From Pseudofrankia coriaricola (GTDB lineage Bacteria; Actinomycetota; Actinomycetes; Frankiales; Frankiaceae), in NCBI RefSeq assembly GCF_001854805.1, contig NZ_MBLO01000067.1:1-33117 (forward strand): a DNA stretch of 33,117 nt, in the 5' to 3' direction. The position numbers and the translations under genes are program-made. Below the pieces are notes generated by a model. The model ran no database searches and was not told the DNA's origin. It saw nothing but the letters and a program-made list of their open reading frames with translations. Below, in pieces: positions 7,345-15,354 of this stretch. Each line of letters begins with the position of its first letter. The first letter of the stretch is position 1.

Positions 7345-7805
7345 TCAAGCCGTCTGCGTGACCGGCGGGACGGAGGTGAACTGTCTCTTGTCACGCAGCA
7401 TGGCCCACAGCACGTCGACCCGGCGGCGGGCGAGGGCGAGCAGGGCCTGGGTGTGCAGCAGCCCCTCGCCGCGCTTCTTGAGGTAGTAGTCCCGCGACGG
7501 GCCTGGCCGCATCATGGCGGACTGGGCGGACATGTAGAACAGCCAGCGCAGGCGGCGGTTGTAGCGCTTGGGCCGGTGGTAGTTGCCGGAGCGACGGCCG
7601 GAGTCGCGGGGCACCGGGGCGAGGCCGGCGTGGGAGGCAAGGCGGCGGCCGGCGTCGCGGTAGCCGGACAGGTCGCCGACGATGGCGACGAACTCGGCGC
7701 CCAGGATGGGGCCCATGCCGGGCAGGGACTCGATGATCTCGGCACGCTGGTCGGTGCGGAGATGTCGCGGATCTCCCGGTCGTTGTCCTTGATCCGCTCA
7801 TCCCG
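7345..7805 (-). pseudogene. C-terminal remnant of an IS110-family transposase
   Basis: On the minus strand, 7716 down to 7345 encodes the transposase_20 region of IS110 enzymes: MGPILGAEFVAIVGDLSGY, LASHAGLAPVPRDSGRR, NYHRPKRYNRRLRWLFYMSA and the tail YYLKKRGEGLLHTQALLALA. Upstream, DERIKDNDREIRD (from about 7803) belongs to the same protein but in another frame; LRTDQRAEIIESLPG joins them, with an apparent one-base frameshift near 7757. The N-terminal catalytic DEDD half is missing altogether. It is therefore an inactive fragment. Other open frames across it on the same strand are shifted reading and not genes. Confidence 0.85.
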
Positions 7806-7947
7806 CCACGTGCGTGAAGTCGTCGCCCACAAGCCCGGCGGCCCGTCGAACCCCGCCCACCGCCCGCGTCGGTCACCGGCGCAAGCCCGCTCACGAGAGC
7901 ACTCCCCAGCGTCCACGGCGTCCAGCCCGAGGACACAGCCCTGCATG

Positions 7948-7976
7948 TTGACACTTTAAAAAATGAATCGTAACGT
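7948..7976 (+). promoter_or_regulatory. Strong sigma-70-like promoter before the cupin/SDR genes
   Basis: TTGACA (7948-7953), a spacer of exactly 17 bases and TAACGT (7971-7976, a TANNNT-type -10), within an unusually AT-rich patch. It faces the decayed cupin gene at 8037 and the SDR gene at 8410. The -10 and the following bases resemble 11041-11070, the start region of the HxlR gene (22 of 30 bases by eye), so the two may share an operator. Confidence 0.55.
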
Positions 7977-8036
7977 TGCTTCTGTGAAGTTCTGGATGGT
8001 GATCTTGAACAGGCCGCGACGAGCAGGGGACAGGGA

Positions 8037-8396
8037 ATGCGGGTACGCCAGGTTGTCACCGGCCACGATGCGGAGGGTCGCGCTGTGGTCCCGCAAGGCG
8101 CGGCGATATCCGTCTTGGCTTGGGGAGCTAGCTCGCACTCCTCTGGAGTGCAGATGAGCCCGCCCGCCACCTGCCCGAACACCGGGAACAGTCCGGCGGC
8201 GCCCGCTCTCTTCCCACCTGCAGGTGGCATCCGTTTCGTTATGGCGACGTATTCGCCGGAGTTCGAGTTCGCTGCATCAGGATCCAGTCCCGAGATGCAC
8301 ATCGAGCACGGCGACGAACCCGGAATGCACTGGACCGACTCGACGGATTTCGGGTCTTCAACGCGGCGAACGACGCCGTTGAGCGGTTCGATCTGA
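8037..8396 (+). pseudogene. Decayed cupin-domain gene
   Basis: The 119-codon frame starts VRQVVTGHDAEGRAVV, then has W..S..P.., ALFPPAGGIRFVMATYSPEF and GMHWTDSTDFG. This is the pattern of a family of small actinobacterial cupins (about 150-180 residues) that begin RRVVTGHDADGRAVV and have the metal-binding stretch MH.TDTVDYGVVL. After STDFG the frame reads SSTRRTTPLSGSI and stops, so the second half of the beta barrel is missing or frame-shifted. From there another frame reads RVFNAANDAVERFDLRE and stops just before the SDR gene. A GGGGACAGGG sequence precedes the ATG. Function of the intact relatives is unclear. I judge it a pseudogene, but a short product is possible. Confidence 0.55.
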
Positions 8397-8409
8397 GGGA
8401 GTAACGAAA

Positions 8410-9171
8410 ATGGGTAGGCTCGCGGGCAAGAACATCCTTGTCACCGGCGGAAGCAGCGGGATCGGGCTGGCCACAGCGCAGGAATTCGACAGAGAGGGCG
8501 CACGCGTCGCCATCTGCGGCTTGAACGAGGAGACACTGAAGGCGGCTAACGAGACGCTCGGAGCCGGAAGTCTCGCCGTTCGCACGGACGTCAGCAATCT
8601 CCCCGATCTCGACACAATGTTCGCCACGATCAAGCAGGAGTTCGGACACCTGGACGGCGTGTTCGTAAACGCAGGTCACAGCGAATTCATGTTGTTCGAA
8701 GACGTGACAGAGCAAAGCTTCGACAAGGTGGTAGCCGTCGATTTCAAAGGGGTGTACTTCACGATCCAGAAGGCCCTGCCCCTGCTCAGGCAAGGATCGT
8801 CTGTAATCATCACTTCGTCTGTCGGCGCCCGTAAGGGGTGGCCGACAACCTCGACCGTCTCGGCCTGCAAGGCCGCGGTCAGCCATCTCGCTCGAATCCT
8901 CAGCGCCGAACTCCTGGACCGCGGAATTCGCGTGAACACTCTGAGCCCGGGCCCGACGGACACGGCAATGTTCAGTCGCTTCGCAGGCGAAGAGCAGGGA
9001 GAGGCAGTCAAGGACATCCTCCGAACCAACAATCCAAGCAAGCGGCTGGCCGAGCCGGTGGAGATCGCGAAGCTGGCCGTTTACCTGGCGTCGGACGATT
9101 CTGCGTACGTCGTCGGGGCGGACTTCCTGATCGACGGCGGGGTCACAGCCATTTCGGGCGTGGGTGCCTGA
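8410..9171 (+). CDS. SDR-family protein lacking the catalytic tyrosine
   Basis: A 253-residue short-chain dehydrogenase/reductase fold. The NAD(P)-binding motif TGGSSGIG (12-19) and VNAG (86-89) are intact, as are the VNTLSPGPTDT loop and the C-terminal GADFLIDGG. The active site is altered: where YxxxK is expected the sequence is VSACK, so the Tyr is Val150 with K154 kept, and the tetrad Asn in the usual VNxKG is Asp111 (VDFKG). Ser137 remains. It should bind a nucleotide but is unlikely to do normal hydride-transfer chemistry. Spaced GGGAG lies before the ATG. It follows the decayed cupin and probably shares the promoter at 7948. It may be a redox-sensing or regulatory protein, or an enzyme on the way to loss. 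Confidence 0.88.
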   Translation: MGRLAGKNILVTGGSSGIGLATAQEFDREGARVAICGLNEETLKAANETLGAGSLAVRTDVSNLPDLDTMFATIKQEFGHLDGVFVNAGHSEFMLFEDVTEQSFDKVVAVDFKGVYFTIQKALPLLRQGSSVIITSSVGARKGWPTTSTVSACKAAVSHLARILSAELLDRGIRVNTLSPGPTDTAMFSRFAGEEQGEAVKDILRTNNPSKRLAEPVEIAKLAVYLASDDSAYVVGADFLIDGGVTAISGVGA

Positions 9172-9292
9172 GCCTGGATGCACCGGCCGATATGTCTCGT
9201 GCTCGGTGGGTTGAACGAGAAAGTTCCCTCTGACCTGGGAGGATGGGAGTTGCTGAAGCTACCGTCCACCCGGTCGAGAGGGCACTTCCGAA

Positions 9293-10705
9293 GTGCGATT
9301 GTTGCATGTCCCGTCGAAGATCCATCTTCGGCGTGACGACCCGAACCTGGTCGCCTGTGCCGGCCTGGTGCCGGTGATGCGGCTGGCCGAGCGGGCCGGC
9401 CTGCCGGACCTGGTCGCCGAGCATCTGCGCCTGCCCGCCTCGGCCAGGTCGGCGGGGGCGAACCCGGAGGCGAAGGTCGGCTGTCTGGTCGCGGGGATGG
9501 CAGCCGGGGCGGACAGCATCGACGACCTGGGGCTGCTGCGCCAGGACGCGCTGGCCGACCTGTTCGGCGGGATCCGCGCGCCGTCGACGCTGGGAACGTT
9601 CCTGCGGTCGCTGACCTGGGGCAACGTCCGCCAGCTCCAGAAGGTCGGCCGGCTACTGCTCGCCGAACTGGCCGCGGCGACGCCGCTGCTCGGCGGGGCC
9701 GGCACGCTGGCGTTCGTCGACCTCGACTCCTGCCAGCGCCGGGTCTTCGGCCCGGCCAAGCAGGGCGCCGCCTTCGGCCACACGAAGATCGCCGCCAGGT
9801 CGGTGTTCGTCCGCGGCCTGGGCGCCCTGGTCGGGACGGTGTCGACGCCGACCGCGGCGCCGGTGGTCGCGGCCACCCGGCTGCGCGGCGGCAGCGCCGT
9901 CTCGGCGAAGGGCGCGGCGAGCTTCCTCGCCGAGACCGCCGGCGCCGCCCGCGCCGCCGGCGCGACCGGCCTGGTCGTCGCCCGGTGCGACTCCGGCTTC
10001 TACACCGCCGCCGTCGTCGCCGCGGCCCGCCGCGCCGGCGTCTTCTTCTCGATCACCACGCCCCAGAACGTCGCGGTCCACGCCGCCTGCGCGGCGATCG
10101 ACGAGGCGGCGTGGACCCCGATCCGCTACCCGAAAGCGATCTGGGACGACGACCTGAAGCAACGGGTCTCCGACGCCGAGATCGCCGAGACCACCTACAC
10201 CGCCCTCGGCCACACCGGCGCCCGGGTCACCGCCCGCCTGATCGTCCGCCGGGTCAAGGCGCTCAACCGCCAGGCCGCCCCCGGCCAGGGCGAGCTGTTC
10301 CCCACCTGGCGTTACCACGCCGTGTTCACCGACAGCCCGTTCACCCTGCCACAGGCCGAGGCCCAGCACCGCGACCACGCGATCATCGAACAGGTCAACG
10401 CCGACCTCATCAACGGCCCGCTCGCGCACCTGCCCTCGGGGGTGTTCACCGCCAACGCCGCCTGGCTGGCCCTCGCGGCGCTGACCCACAACCTTCTGCG
10501 CGCCGCCGGCACCCTCGCCTCCCCGTTCCACGCCCGCGCCCGCGGCGCGACCCTGCGCGCCCACCTCGTCCAGATCCCCGCCCGGCTCGCCCGCCACGGC
10601 CGCGGCCACCTCACCCTGCACCTGCCCACCGGCTGGCACGCCGAGGGCGCCCTGACCGGCCTGTTCACCGCCGTCCACGCCCCACCACCCGCCCAGGCCG
10701 CCTGA
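9293..10705 (+). CDS. IS1380-family transposase
   Basis: A 470-residue DDE transposase of IS1380 type. The first Asp is D143 in LAFVDLDSC, followed by the family-typical GHTKIAARSVFVRGL; the second is D233 in VVARCDSGFY; the Glu is probably E366 in HAIIEQVNADLINGPLAHLPSG, with the helical NAAWLALAALTHNLLRAAG after it. The frame is intact. The likely start is GTG at 9293, inside a short perfect inverted repeat (GCACTTC C GAAGTGC, 9282-9296) that may limit translation or be part of the IS end. I could not find convincing terminal inverted repeats or a target duplication, so element borders are undefined. It separates the SDR gene from the HxlR gene at 11065. Confidence 0.9.
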   Translation: MRLLHVPSKIHLRRDDPNLVACAGLVPVMRLAERAGLPDLVAEHLRLPASARSAGANPEAKVGCLVAGMAAGADSIDDLGLLRQDALADLFGGIRAPSTLGTFLRSLTWGNVRQLQKVGRLLLAELAAATPLLGGAGTLAFVDLDSCQRRVFGPAKQGAAFGHTKIAARSVFVRGLGALVGTVSTPTAAPVVAATRLRGGSAVSAKGAASFLAETAGAARAAGATGLVVARCDSGFYTAAVVAAARRAGVFFSITTPQNVAVHAACAAIDEAAWTPIRYPKAIWDDDLKQRVSDAEIAETTYTALGHTGARVTARLIVRRVKALNRQAAPGQGELFPTWRYHAVFTDSPFTLPQAEAQHRDHAIIEQVNADLINGPLAHLPSGVFTANAAWLALAALTHNLLRAAGTLASPFHARARGATLRAHLVQIPARLARHGRGHLTLHLPTGWHAEGALTGLFTAVHAPPPAQAA

Positions 10706-10720
10706 CCGGCGGCCCGCCGG
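10706..10720. terminator. Hairpin directly after the IS1380 transposase stop
   Basis: CCGGCGG and CCGCCGG separated by one base, beginning immediately after the stop codon. The loop is too short to form as written, so two inner pairs would open. Possible weak terminator. Confidence 0.35.
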
Positions 10721-11039
10721 CACCACCACGCACCCGGTCAGCCCACCCCACGCCCTCGCCCCGAGCCAGGACCCCGGCAAGCCGCCGAACCGTGAGCGGC
10801 CGACCAGCCGCACCCCCGACAACTACTGCCAGTTAGCGATGGTTACAGACCACCCGGAACGACTCCAGAACCGGATCGGTGCATTCAGGCTGAGCCTCAC
10901 CATCTACCCTTTTCTGAGCGTCCGAGCCAAAGCTTCACCCCTGTGCGCCGCAGGGGCAGCTCGGCCGCGACGAGCAAGTCAAGGGCCACCACAGCGCCCT
11001 GGCCCGACGGCACAATACTTCAGAGCAGTTGGTGCTTGT

Positions 11040-11070
11040 TAATATGAAGGGTACCGTTGCCTTCATGAAG
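11040..11070 (+). promoter_or_regulatory. Promoter and dyad at the start of the second HxlR gene
   Basis: TAATAT (11040-11045) is a good -10, with no clear -35. It is followed by GAAGG..CCTTC (11047-11051 and 11060-11064), a dyad ending at the ATG. The stretch resembles 7960-7989 upstream of the cupin/SDR genes. An autoregulatory HxlR operator is plausible but not shown. Confidence 0.4.
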
Positions 11071-11718
11071 CGATACGGCCAGGTGTGCCCCATAGCCAGA
11101 TCCCTGGACGTCGTCGGCGAACGGTGGAGCCTCCTCCTCGTGCGGGAGCTGACTCTGGGCCCGCGCCGTTACCGCGACCTCGCGGCAGGGCTGCCGGGCA
11201 TCCCCAGCAACGTCCTGGCCTCACGCCTGAAGGACCTGCAGGGCGCGGGCGTCGTCACCCGGCGTACTCTCCCCGCACCGACCGACGTGACCGTGTACGA
11301 GCTGACCGGCGCAGGCCAGAGGCTGCTGCCCGCGCTCAAAGAGCTGCTGGACTGGGGTCTGCGCTACGGACCTGAACCGTCCGAAGACGACGTGAGCCAG
11401 CCCGGATGGGCACTGCTGATCGGCGTGGGCCGGCCGAGCGCACTGCCTGACGGTCAGACGTGCGAGCTCCGCGTAGGGCCGGAGTTCTTCTATCTCAGCT
11501 CCGATGCCGGCAAGCTCACCGTCCGCCGCGGGCCGGCACCGCATGGCGACGTGGTGGTCACCATGTCCGCCGACACCCTCTACAGCCTCATGAGCGGCCA
11601 GACGACCGTGGCCGATGCCGTCGGGCACAGCACGGTCGACGGCGACGCCAGGATCGCCCGCCGCGCTCTGGAGCCGCTCGCCGCCGCCGCAGTCGCCACG
11701 CCGACACCCGCGATCTGA
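11065..11718 (+). CDS. HxlR-family transcriptional regulator with SCP2-like C-terminal domain
   Basis: From the ATG at 11065 this is 217 residues. The start MKRYGQVCPIARSLDVVGERWSLLLVREL is typical of HxlR winged-helix proteins and is preferred to the ATG at 11044, which lies in the promoter-like stretch. The recognition part is GLPGIPSNVLASRLKDLQGAGVV, and the wing ends YELTGAGQRLLPAL. Residues about 105-210 (FFYLSSDAGKLTVRRGPAPHGDVVVTMSADTLYSL..) look like the SCP2-like domain, as in the HxlR protein at 4793. Its present neighbours are an IS1380 element and gene fragments, so its original target was probably displaced; the cupin/SDR promoter at 7948, which shares similar DNA, is the best candidate. 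Confidence 0.9.
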   Translation: MKRYGQVCPIARSLDVVGERWSLLLVRELTLGPRRYRDLAAGLPGIPSNVLASRLKDLQGAGVVTRRTLPAPTDVTVYELTGAGQRLLPALKELLDWGLRYGPEPSEDDVSQPGWALLIGVGRPSALPDGQTCELRVGPEFFYLSSDAGKLTVRRGPAPHGDVVVTMSADTLYSLMSGQTTVADAVGHSTVDGDARIARRALEPLAAAAVATPTPAI

Positions 11719-12054
11719 GCCGCCCCTCAGCGGGATCAGGCAGCCCCGCTACGCCCGCCGCGCCCACTGGGCGCCGCTGGTCCCGGCGAGCGGACTTCAC
11801 CTGCCTGGGAGAGCGACAGTCTGCGCCGCCGGCTGTCCGGCAACTACCGCAACCCCGGCCCCCGGCAGCAGACCAGTCTGCGGATCAACGCCCTGCTGCG
11901 CGAACACCTCACCGGCGGCGGCGTCGCGCTCGCCACCGCGACCGAGGCCACCGTCTGGCTCGATGGCCTCCAACAGCCGCTGAACCTGACCCGCAAGGCT
12001 GGCCGGCTGCTCGCGGAGAACACCGTCCTCGTCCCCCTAGGCCACCGGTGTTGA
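11719..12054 (+). pseudogene. 3' fragment of an unrecognised gene
   Basis: Immediately after the HxlR stop, and in the same frame, an open frame without any ATG or GTG start runs to TGA at 12052-12054. The latter part looks like real protein: DSLRRRLSGNYRNPGPRQQTS, LRINALLREHLTGGGVALATATEATVWLDG and LNLTRKAGRLLAENTVLVPL, with strong G/C third positions. I do not recognise the family. It is most likely the C-terminal end of a gene whose 5' part was lost, or possibly an extension that was once joined to the upstream gene. Confidence 0.4.
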
Positions 12055-12058
12055 CCTG

Positions 12059-12430
12059 TTAGTTCCCGGGCTCAGCCGTGTGGATTCCCTCGGGCGCATC
12101 GTCGGCGAAAATGCCGTAGGGCGCGCCGCCGGCGGTGTAGCCGGCGACGAAGAACGGGCGGCCGTCGAGTGTTATCCATGAGTTGTCGTGGGGCCACTCG
12201 TCGCGACGTTCGGCTCGGCGACGTGGGATGGCCGCTGGGCGCCGTGCCCATCGACGCGCGGTATCCGGGAGTTCGACGCCGAGCGAGGTCAGGTCGTCGT
12301 GGGCGGTGTACCGGTCGACCCCGTACCGCCTGGCGTAGCCGCCGATGGTGATCTTGATGCCGGTGCGGATCCATTCGCGCGCCGAATCGCGGCGTTGCCC
12401 TTGGCGCATGCGGTGCCGGCGCGGCTGCAT
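12059..12430 (-). CDS. Small basic protein with a probable helix-turn-helix, unknown function
   Basis: A 123-residue protein. Residues about 18-55 (REWIRTGIKITIGGYARRYGVDRYTAHDDLTSLGV) look like a helix-turn-helix resembling the small DNA-binding domains of other actinobacterial hypothetical proteins. A linker rich in Arg and Pro follows, and a conserved-looking C-terminal block SWITLDGRPFFVAGYTAGGAPYGIFADDAPEG. The first 15 residues are very basic. It sits alone between a gene fragment (convergent, ends five bases away) and a solitary IS end. The function is not known; a DNA-binding role is inferred from the helix pattern. Confidence 0.65.
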   Translation of the reverse strand: MQPRRHRMRQGQRRDSAREWIRTGIKITIGGYARRYGVDRYTAHDDLTSLGVELPDTARRWARRPAAIPRRRAERRDEWPHDNSWITLDGRPFFVAGYTAGGAPYGIFADDAPEGIHTAEPGN

Positions 12431-12597
12431 GACGTCGATGCTAACGATAGCCTGGTCCGGCGCGATGGCTGTGTCGCTGCGGGCTGCCTGGCCGACGCCC
12501 GACCGAGGTGTAGGGCTTCGGACGGGCTGACCGCACGAAGCACCTGATGCGATCCCGTCGAGACGGTCCTACCGCTTGGCGGGTGCTGTGCCTGGCA

Positions 12598-12686
12598 GGT
12601 CAGTCCAAGCACCACGAAGCGGCATCCTCGCGCAGTCGCTGGCCCCGACAGGCGAAGGCCAGGTGCTGGGAGGGCCCACGATCGGC
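12598..12686 (-). mobile_element. Solitary IS end
   Basis: This 89-base stretch matches 1028-1116, the 5' end region of the transposase pseudogene at 92-1045, at about 73 of 89 positions without gaps. On the minus strand it includes the first codons MVLGLT of a transposase. The rest of the element is absent on the left. The outer IS border is near 12686, where a different coding sequence begins. Confidence 0.7.
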
Positions 12687-12689
12687 CGC

Positions 12690-13010
12690 CACACCCACGA
12701 GCAGCGGATCACGTTCGTGCTGGTCGACGACGTGTGCGCGTTCGGCGACGCGCTCAACCCGCTGGTCGAGGACCGCGATCTGCGGGTGCGGGTCGTCGCC
12801 GCCGACCGGACCGAGGCGTTGCGCTCGCCCGACTACGACTCCACCGCGTTCCGGCTGCGCCGTGCCAGCTCGACGAAGATCGCTCTGGCGCCGGACACGC
12901 CCGGCAACGACCCGGTGAGCAACCGGGCCGTCGACTACCGGATCGGCGCCCCGGCGCCGGGCCGGGGATTCCTGCTGGCGCCCGACGAGAACCGCCTCAT
13001 CCAGACCTGA
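12690..13010 (+). pseudogene. 3' fragment of an FtsK/EccC-like ATPase gene fused to an IS end
   Basis: The frame reads THEQRITFVLVDDVCAFGDALNPLVEDRDLRVRVVAADRTEALRSP and ends PAPGRGFLLAPDENRLIQT. A Walker-B-like strand FVLVDD, a following hydrophobic strand and the terminal PGRGFL..IQ pattern resemble the last part of FtsK/SpoIIIE-type ATPases of type VII secretion or conjugation. The 5' part, with Walker A, is missing: the homologous sequence begins right beside the IS end at 12686. An open frame does continue upstream to an ATG at 12576, but those residues are IS sequence. The family assignment rests on general pattern only. Confidence 0.4.
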
Positions 13011-13252
13011 CGCCAGCTCGGCGCCGTCGGCTGCTGCCGGGCCGTGGGCATGAAAGAAGACCAGGACTCGCATGTCCTTCACATGGTGCGGGGACCTGGT
13101 TCTCACCCTGGGCTGGTGGTGTTGCCCTGCCGGCATGGGAGACGGGCGCCGCGCGGCCTGGCCGCGGGAACCGTGATCGCGCCGGCTGCCTCCGGCGGCA
13201 CCCGCCGGGACGTCCGCCCAGCTCCAGGACCTGAAGGCAGAGGTTCGCTTCC

Positions 13253-13900
13253 ATGGCCCTTCACGCTCCGATCCGTCGAGGTCTCGCGGCGGCTGCCGTC
13301 GCCGGCGCCGCACTGCTGCCGCTCGCTGCCTGCCAGCCCGGCACCCCGGTCGCGACCGTCGCGCTGGCGACGACGACCGCCACTGAACAGCCGGCCGACC
13401 AGACGACGGACCAGTCGACGTCCGAGCCCTCGTCGACGGCCGGCTCGCCGACGTCCGCAGCGCCGGCGAGCACGCCGGCGACCGCGCCGACCCCGACGCC
13501 GACGGCAACCACGTCCCCTGTCCCGACTTTTCCGGGCGGCAAGGGAGCTGGCGGCCCAGGTTCAGAGAGCGTGGTCATCACGTCTCCCGTCTCGGTCTCC
13601 GGCCACATCGACTCGGGAGTCAGCTGCCAGACCGCGGGCGCCCACTATGTGGCGTCGGCAAGCGGGACGGTGCACGGCTATTCCATTTCCAACACGGTGG
13701 TGGTGACCGGCTATCACGGAGCCGGCACCTACCCGGCGCTCGTGACCTTCTCCGTCGCCGTGCCGGACACCCACTACGCGGTGAACGCGGTGCCCACCAC
13801 CGTGCAGATCACTGACAGCGGCGGTGAGGTCTCCTTCTCCGCGACGACCGACGGCGGCCGAACGCTTGCCGGCTCGATCGTGTGGGCCTGCCCGGTCTAA
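13253..13900 (+). CDS. Secreted lipoprotein, unknown function
   Basis: A 215-residue lipoprotein. A basic N-terminus and hydrophobic stretch (ALHAPIRRGLAAAAVAGAALL) lead to the lipobox LAAC, with C27 as the lipid-anchored residue. Residues about 30-100 are a Ser/Thr/Pro/Ala-rich linker, probably disordered and possibly glycosylated, that would span the cell wall. Residues about 100-215 form a compact beta-rich domain beginning SVVITSPVSVSGHIDSGVSC and ending TLAGSIVWACPV; the two Cys could make a disulfide. A similar YHGAGTYPA..VTFSV pattern occurs in other actinobacterial lipoproteins of unknown role. GAGG lies about ten bases before the ATG. No operon partner is visible. Confidence 0.85.
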   Translation: MALHAPIRRGLAAAAVAGAALLPLAACQPGTPVATVALATTTATEQPADQTTDQSTSEPSSTAGSPTSAAPASTPATAPTPTPTATTSPVPTFPGGKGAGGPGSESVVITSPVSVSGHIDSGVSCQTAGAHYVASASGTVHGYSISNTVVVTGYHGAGTYPALVTFSVAVPDTHYAVNAVPTTVQITDSGGEVSFSATTDGGRTLAGSIVWACPV

Positions 13901-14512
13901 CGCCATGCGACCGGCGAGTACAGGTGAACAGCCGGCGACGAGGGCGCCCGCCGCGGCGCGTGCGGGTGCCCGGGGGACACAGCGATGCGGACATCGTGGT
14001 CCGCGCGGCGATGCCGACGCACAGGCACATGCGGTCCGCCGCCCGGCCCACCGGGCGCGGTCGGCCCACACCGCTGGCCGACGCTGTTGAGTAGCCGACC
14101 CGCGTGGCCCCAGCTCCTTCATCATCGGAGCTGTCGGGATGAAGTCTTAGACCCGAGAAGACACGCGTCAAGAAACGTCGTCGAGGATCTAACTTGACAC
14201 CCCCGAGGCCTAGCTGATCATGTGGTGCTGGGGTGTACCCCAATCTGATACGGGGGCATCGGGGAGCACACGGTGCCGTGCGGCGGGCGGTGACCAGCCG
14301 GCGTGCGTCGATGTTCCGGAGCCGACCTGCATCCCCGCCCCATCTCCTACACGTCCCACAGCCGCGCCGTCCGGTCGTCAGAGCCGGTAGTGAAAGCGTG
14401 CCTGCGAGAACGCCAGCCATTCTTGTCGGCCGTGGCGCCGTACCACGGGTAGGACACACGGACGTGCTCTCTGGCGACCGGCGGCTCCGAAGATCGCCCT
14501 AGAGTTCCCGAT
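13901..14512. other. Gap without a supportable gene
   Basis: No open frame here has family-like sequence. It contains TTGACA at 14194-14199 without a convincing -10 and a small inverted repeat GGGGT/ACCCC at 14230-14241. It may hold the promoter of the gene at 14513. Confidence 0.5.
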
Positions 14513-15070
14513 GTGGGCGAAGAACCGCATGAGAGCCACGGAACGCCGCTGGAGGACTACAAGCTGACCAAGGCGGACCAGCGCCGGCAGCAGGGAAGCG
14601 AGCGCATCAAGACCTGGGTCGAGATGGTGCTGGACGAGAAGGAGGTCGCGGATCCTGTCCTGAACGCTGGACGTGACGCAGCCGCGCGCCGCGCCATGGA
14701 GATCCTCTACAGGTCTCAGCCGAAGGACCACGATCTCATGCGGTGGCGTGTGCGCCTCTACTGCGGCCACATCACGCAGACACGGCGTCACGTCACCACG
14801 AGGAACCCGACGGTGTCCGGGATGTCATCCATGTGCTGCCCGGACTGCGGCCTCGACCCGTCTCTCATCGTGGCGTATGAACCGCTGGGCCTGGTCGCCG
14901 AGCCACCCGGTCCCGTGTCGAGGCCCGCTACCCCGATACGCCAGCCAAGTGGCGCGCAGCTCGAACGACGGATCGCCGAACTGGAGGCTGAACTCGCCGG
15001 GCTGCGAGTATCCACGCTCGTCGTCGATCCGTCGCGGCCGAGTGCCCGGTCTGCTCCTGCGGGCAGCTGA
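14513..15070 (+). CDS. Hypothetical protein with putative zinc-ribbon and C-terminal coiled coil
   Basis: A 185-residue protein without a recognised family. The N-terminal 75 residues are hydrophilic and helical (KADQRRQQGSERIKTWVEMVLDEKEVADPVL). Residues about 78-125 look like a metal site: RLYCGH (C84, H86), then MCCPDCGLDPSLIVAYEPLG (C108, C109, C112), spaced as in a zinc ribbon with a CxH half and a CxxC half. Residues about 149-165 (LERRIAELEAELAGL) are a short coiled coil. The start is GTG at 14513; no good ribosome-binding site precedes it, so the real start may be slightly downstream. No operon partner is visible. Role unknown; nucleic-acid or protein binding would fit a zinc ribbon. 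Confidence 0.6.
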   Translation: MGEEPHESHGTPLEDYKLTKADQRRQQGSERIKTWVEMVLDEKEVADPVLNAGRDAAARRAMEILYRSQPKDHDLMRWRVRLYCGHITQTRRHVTTRNPTVSGMSSMCCPDCGLDPSLIVAYEPLGLVAEPPGPVSRPATPIRQPSGAQLERRIAELEAELAGLRVSTLVVDPSRPSARSAPAGS

Positions 15071-15354
15071 GGACGCACCCCCCCCGCTGCGCGGGTGACG
15101 GTCGGACACCCGTCGCACCACCGCGGCGGTCCTGCGCTTGGGGAGTTATCGGCCCCTGACCGTGCCGTGGCCATCGCTTCAGATCAGGTTCAGAGGCCAT
15201 GACGACTCGCCACAGTCGCCGGACATGGGCGGTCTTCCAGGCGAGCCGCGCCCGGACCTCAGGCACCCTGGCAACATCTGACCGGTTCGCCTTGGCTGCA
15301 CGGCGCCTCTCTGGTGCATGCCGACGGCCCGGTCACTTGCCCACCTCCGGGCCG

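Noticed and set aside
7391-8302. Long minus-strand open frame across the IS110 remnant and promoter region
   Set aside because: It joins shifted IS110 sequence to antisense of the cupin remnant; the residues do not resemble a protein family.
9653-10822. 389-codon minus-strand open frame opposite the IS1380 transposase
   Set aside because: Gly/Ala/Arg-rich antisense sequence; the plus-strand transposase with its catalytic residues explains the region.
10839-11042. 67-codon frame between the IS1380 transposase and the HxlR gene
   Set aside because: No protein character and it runs into the HxlR promoter.
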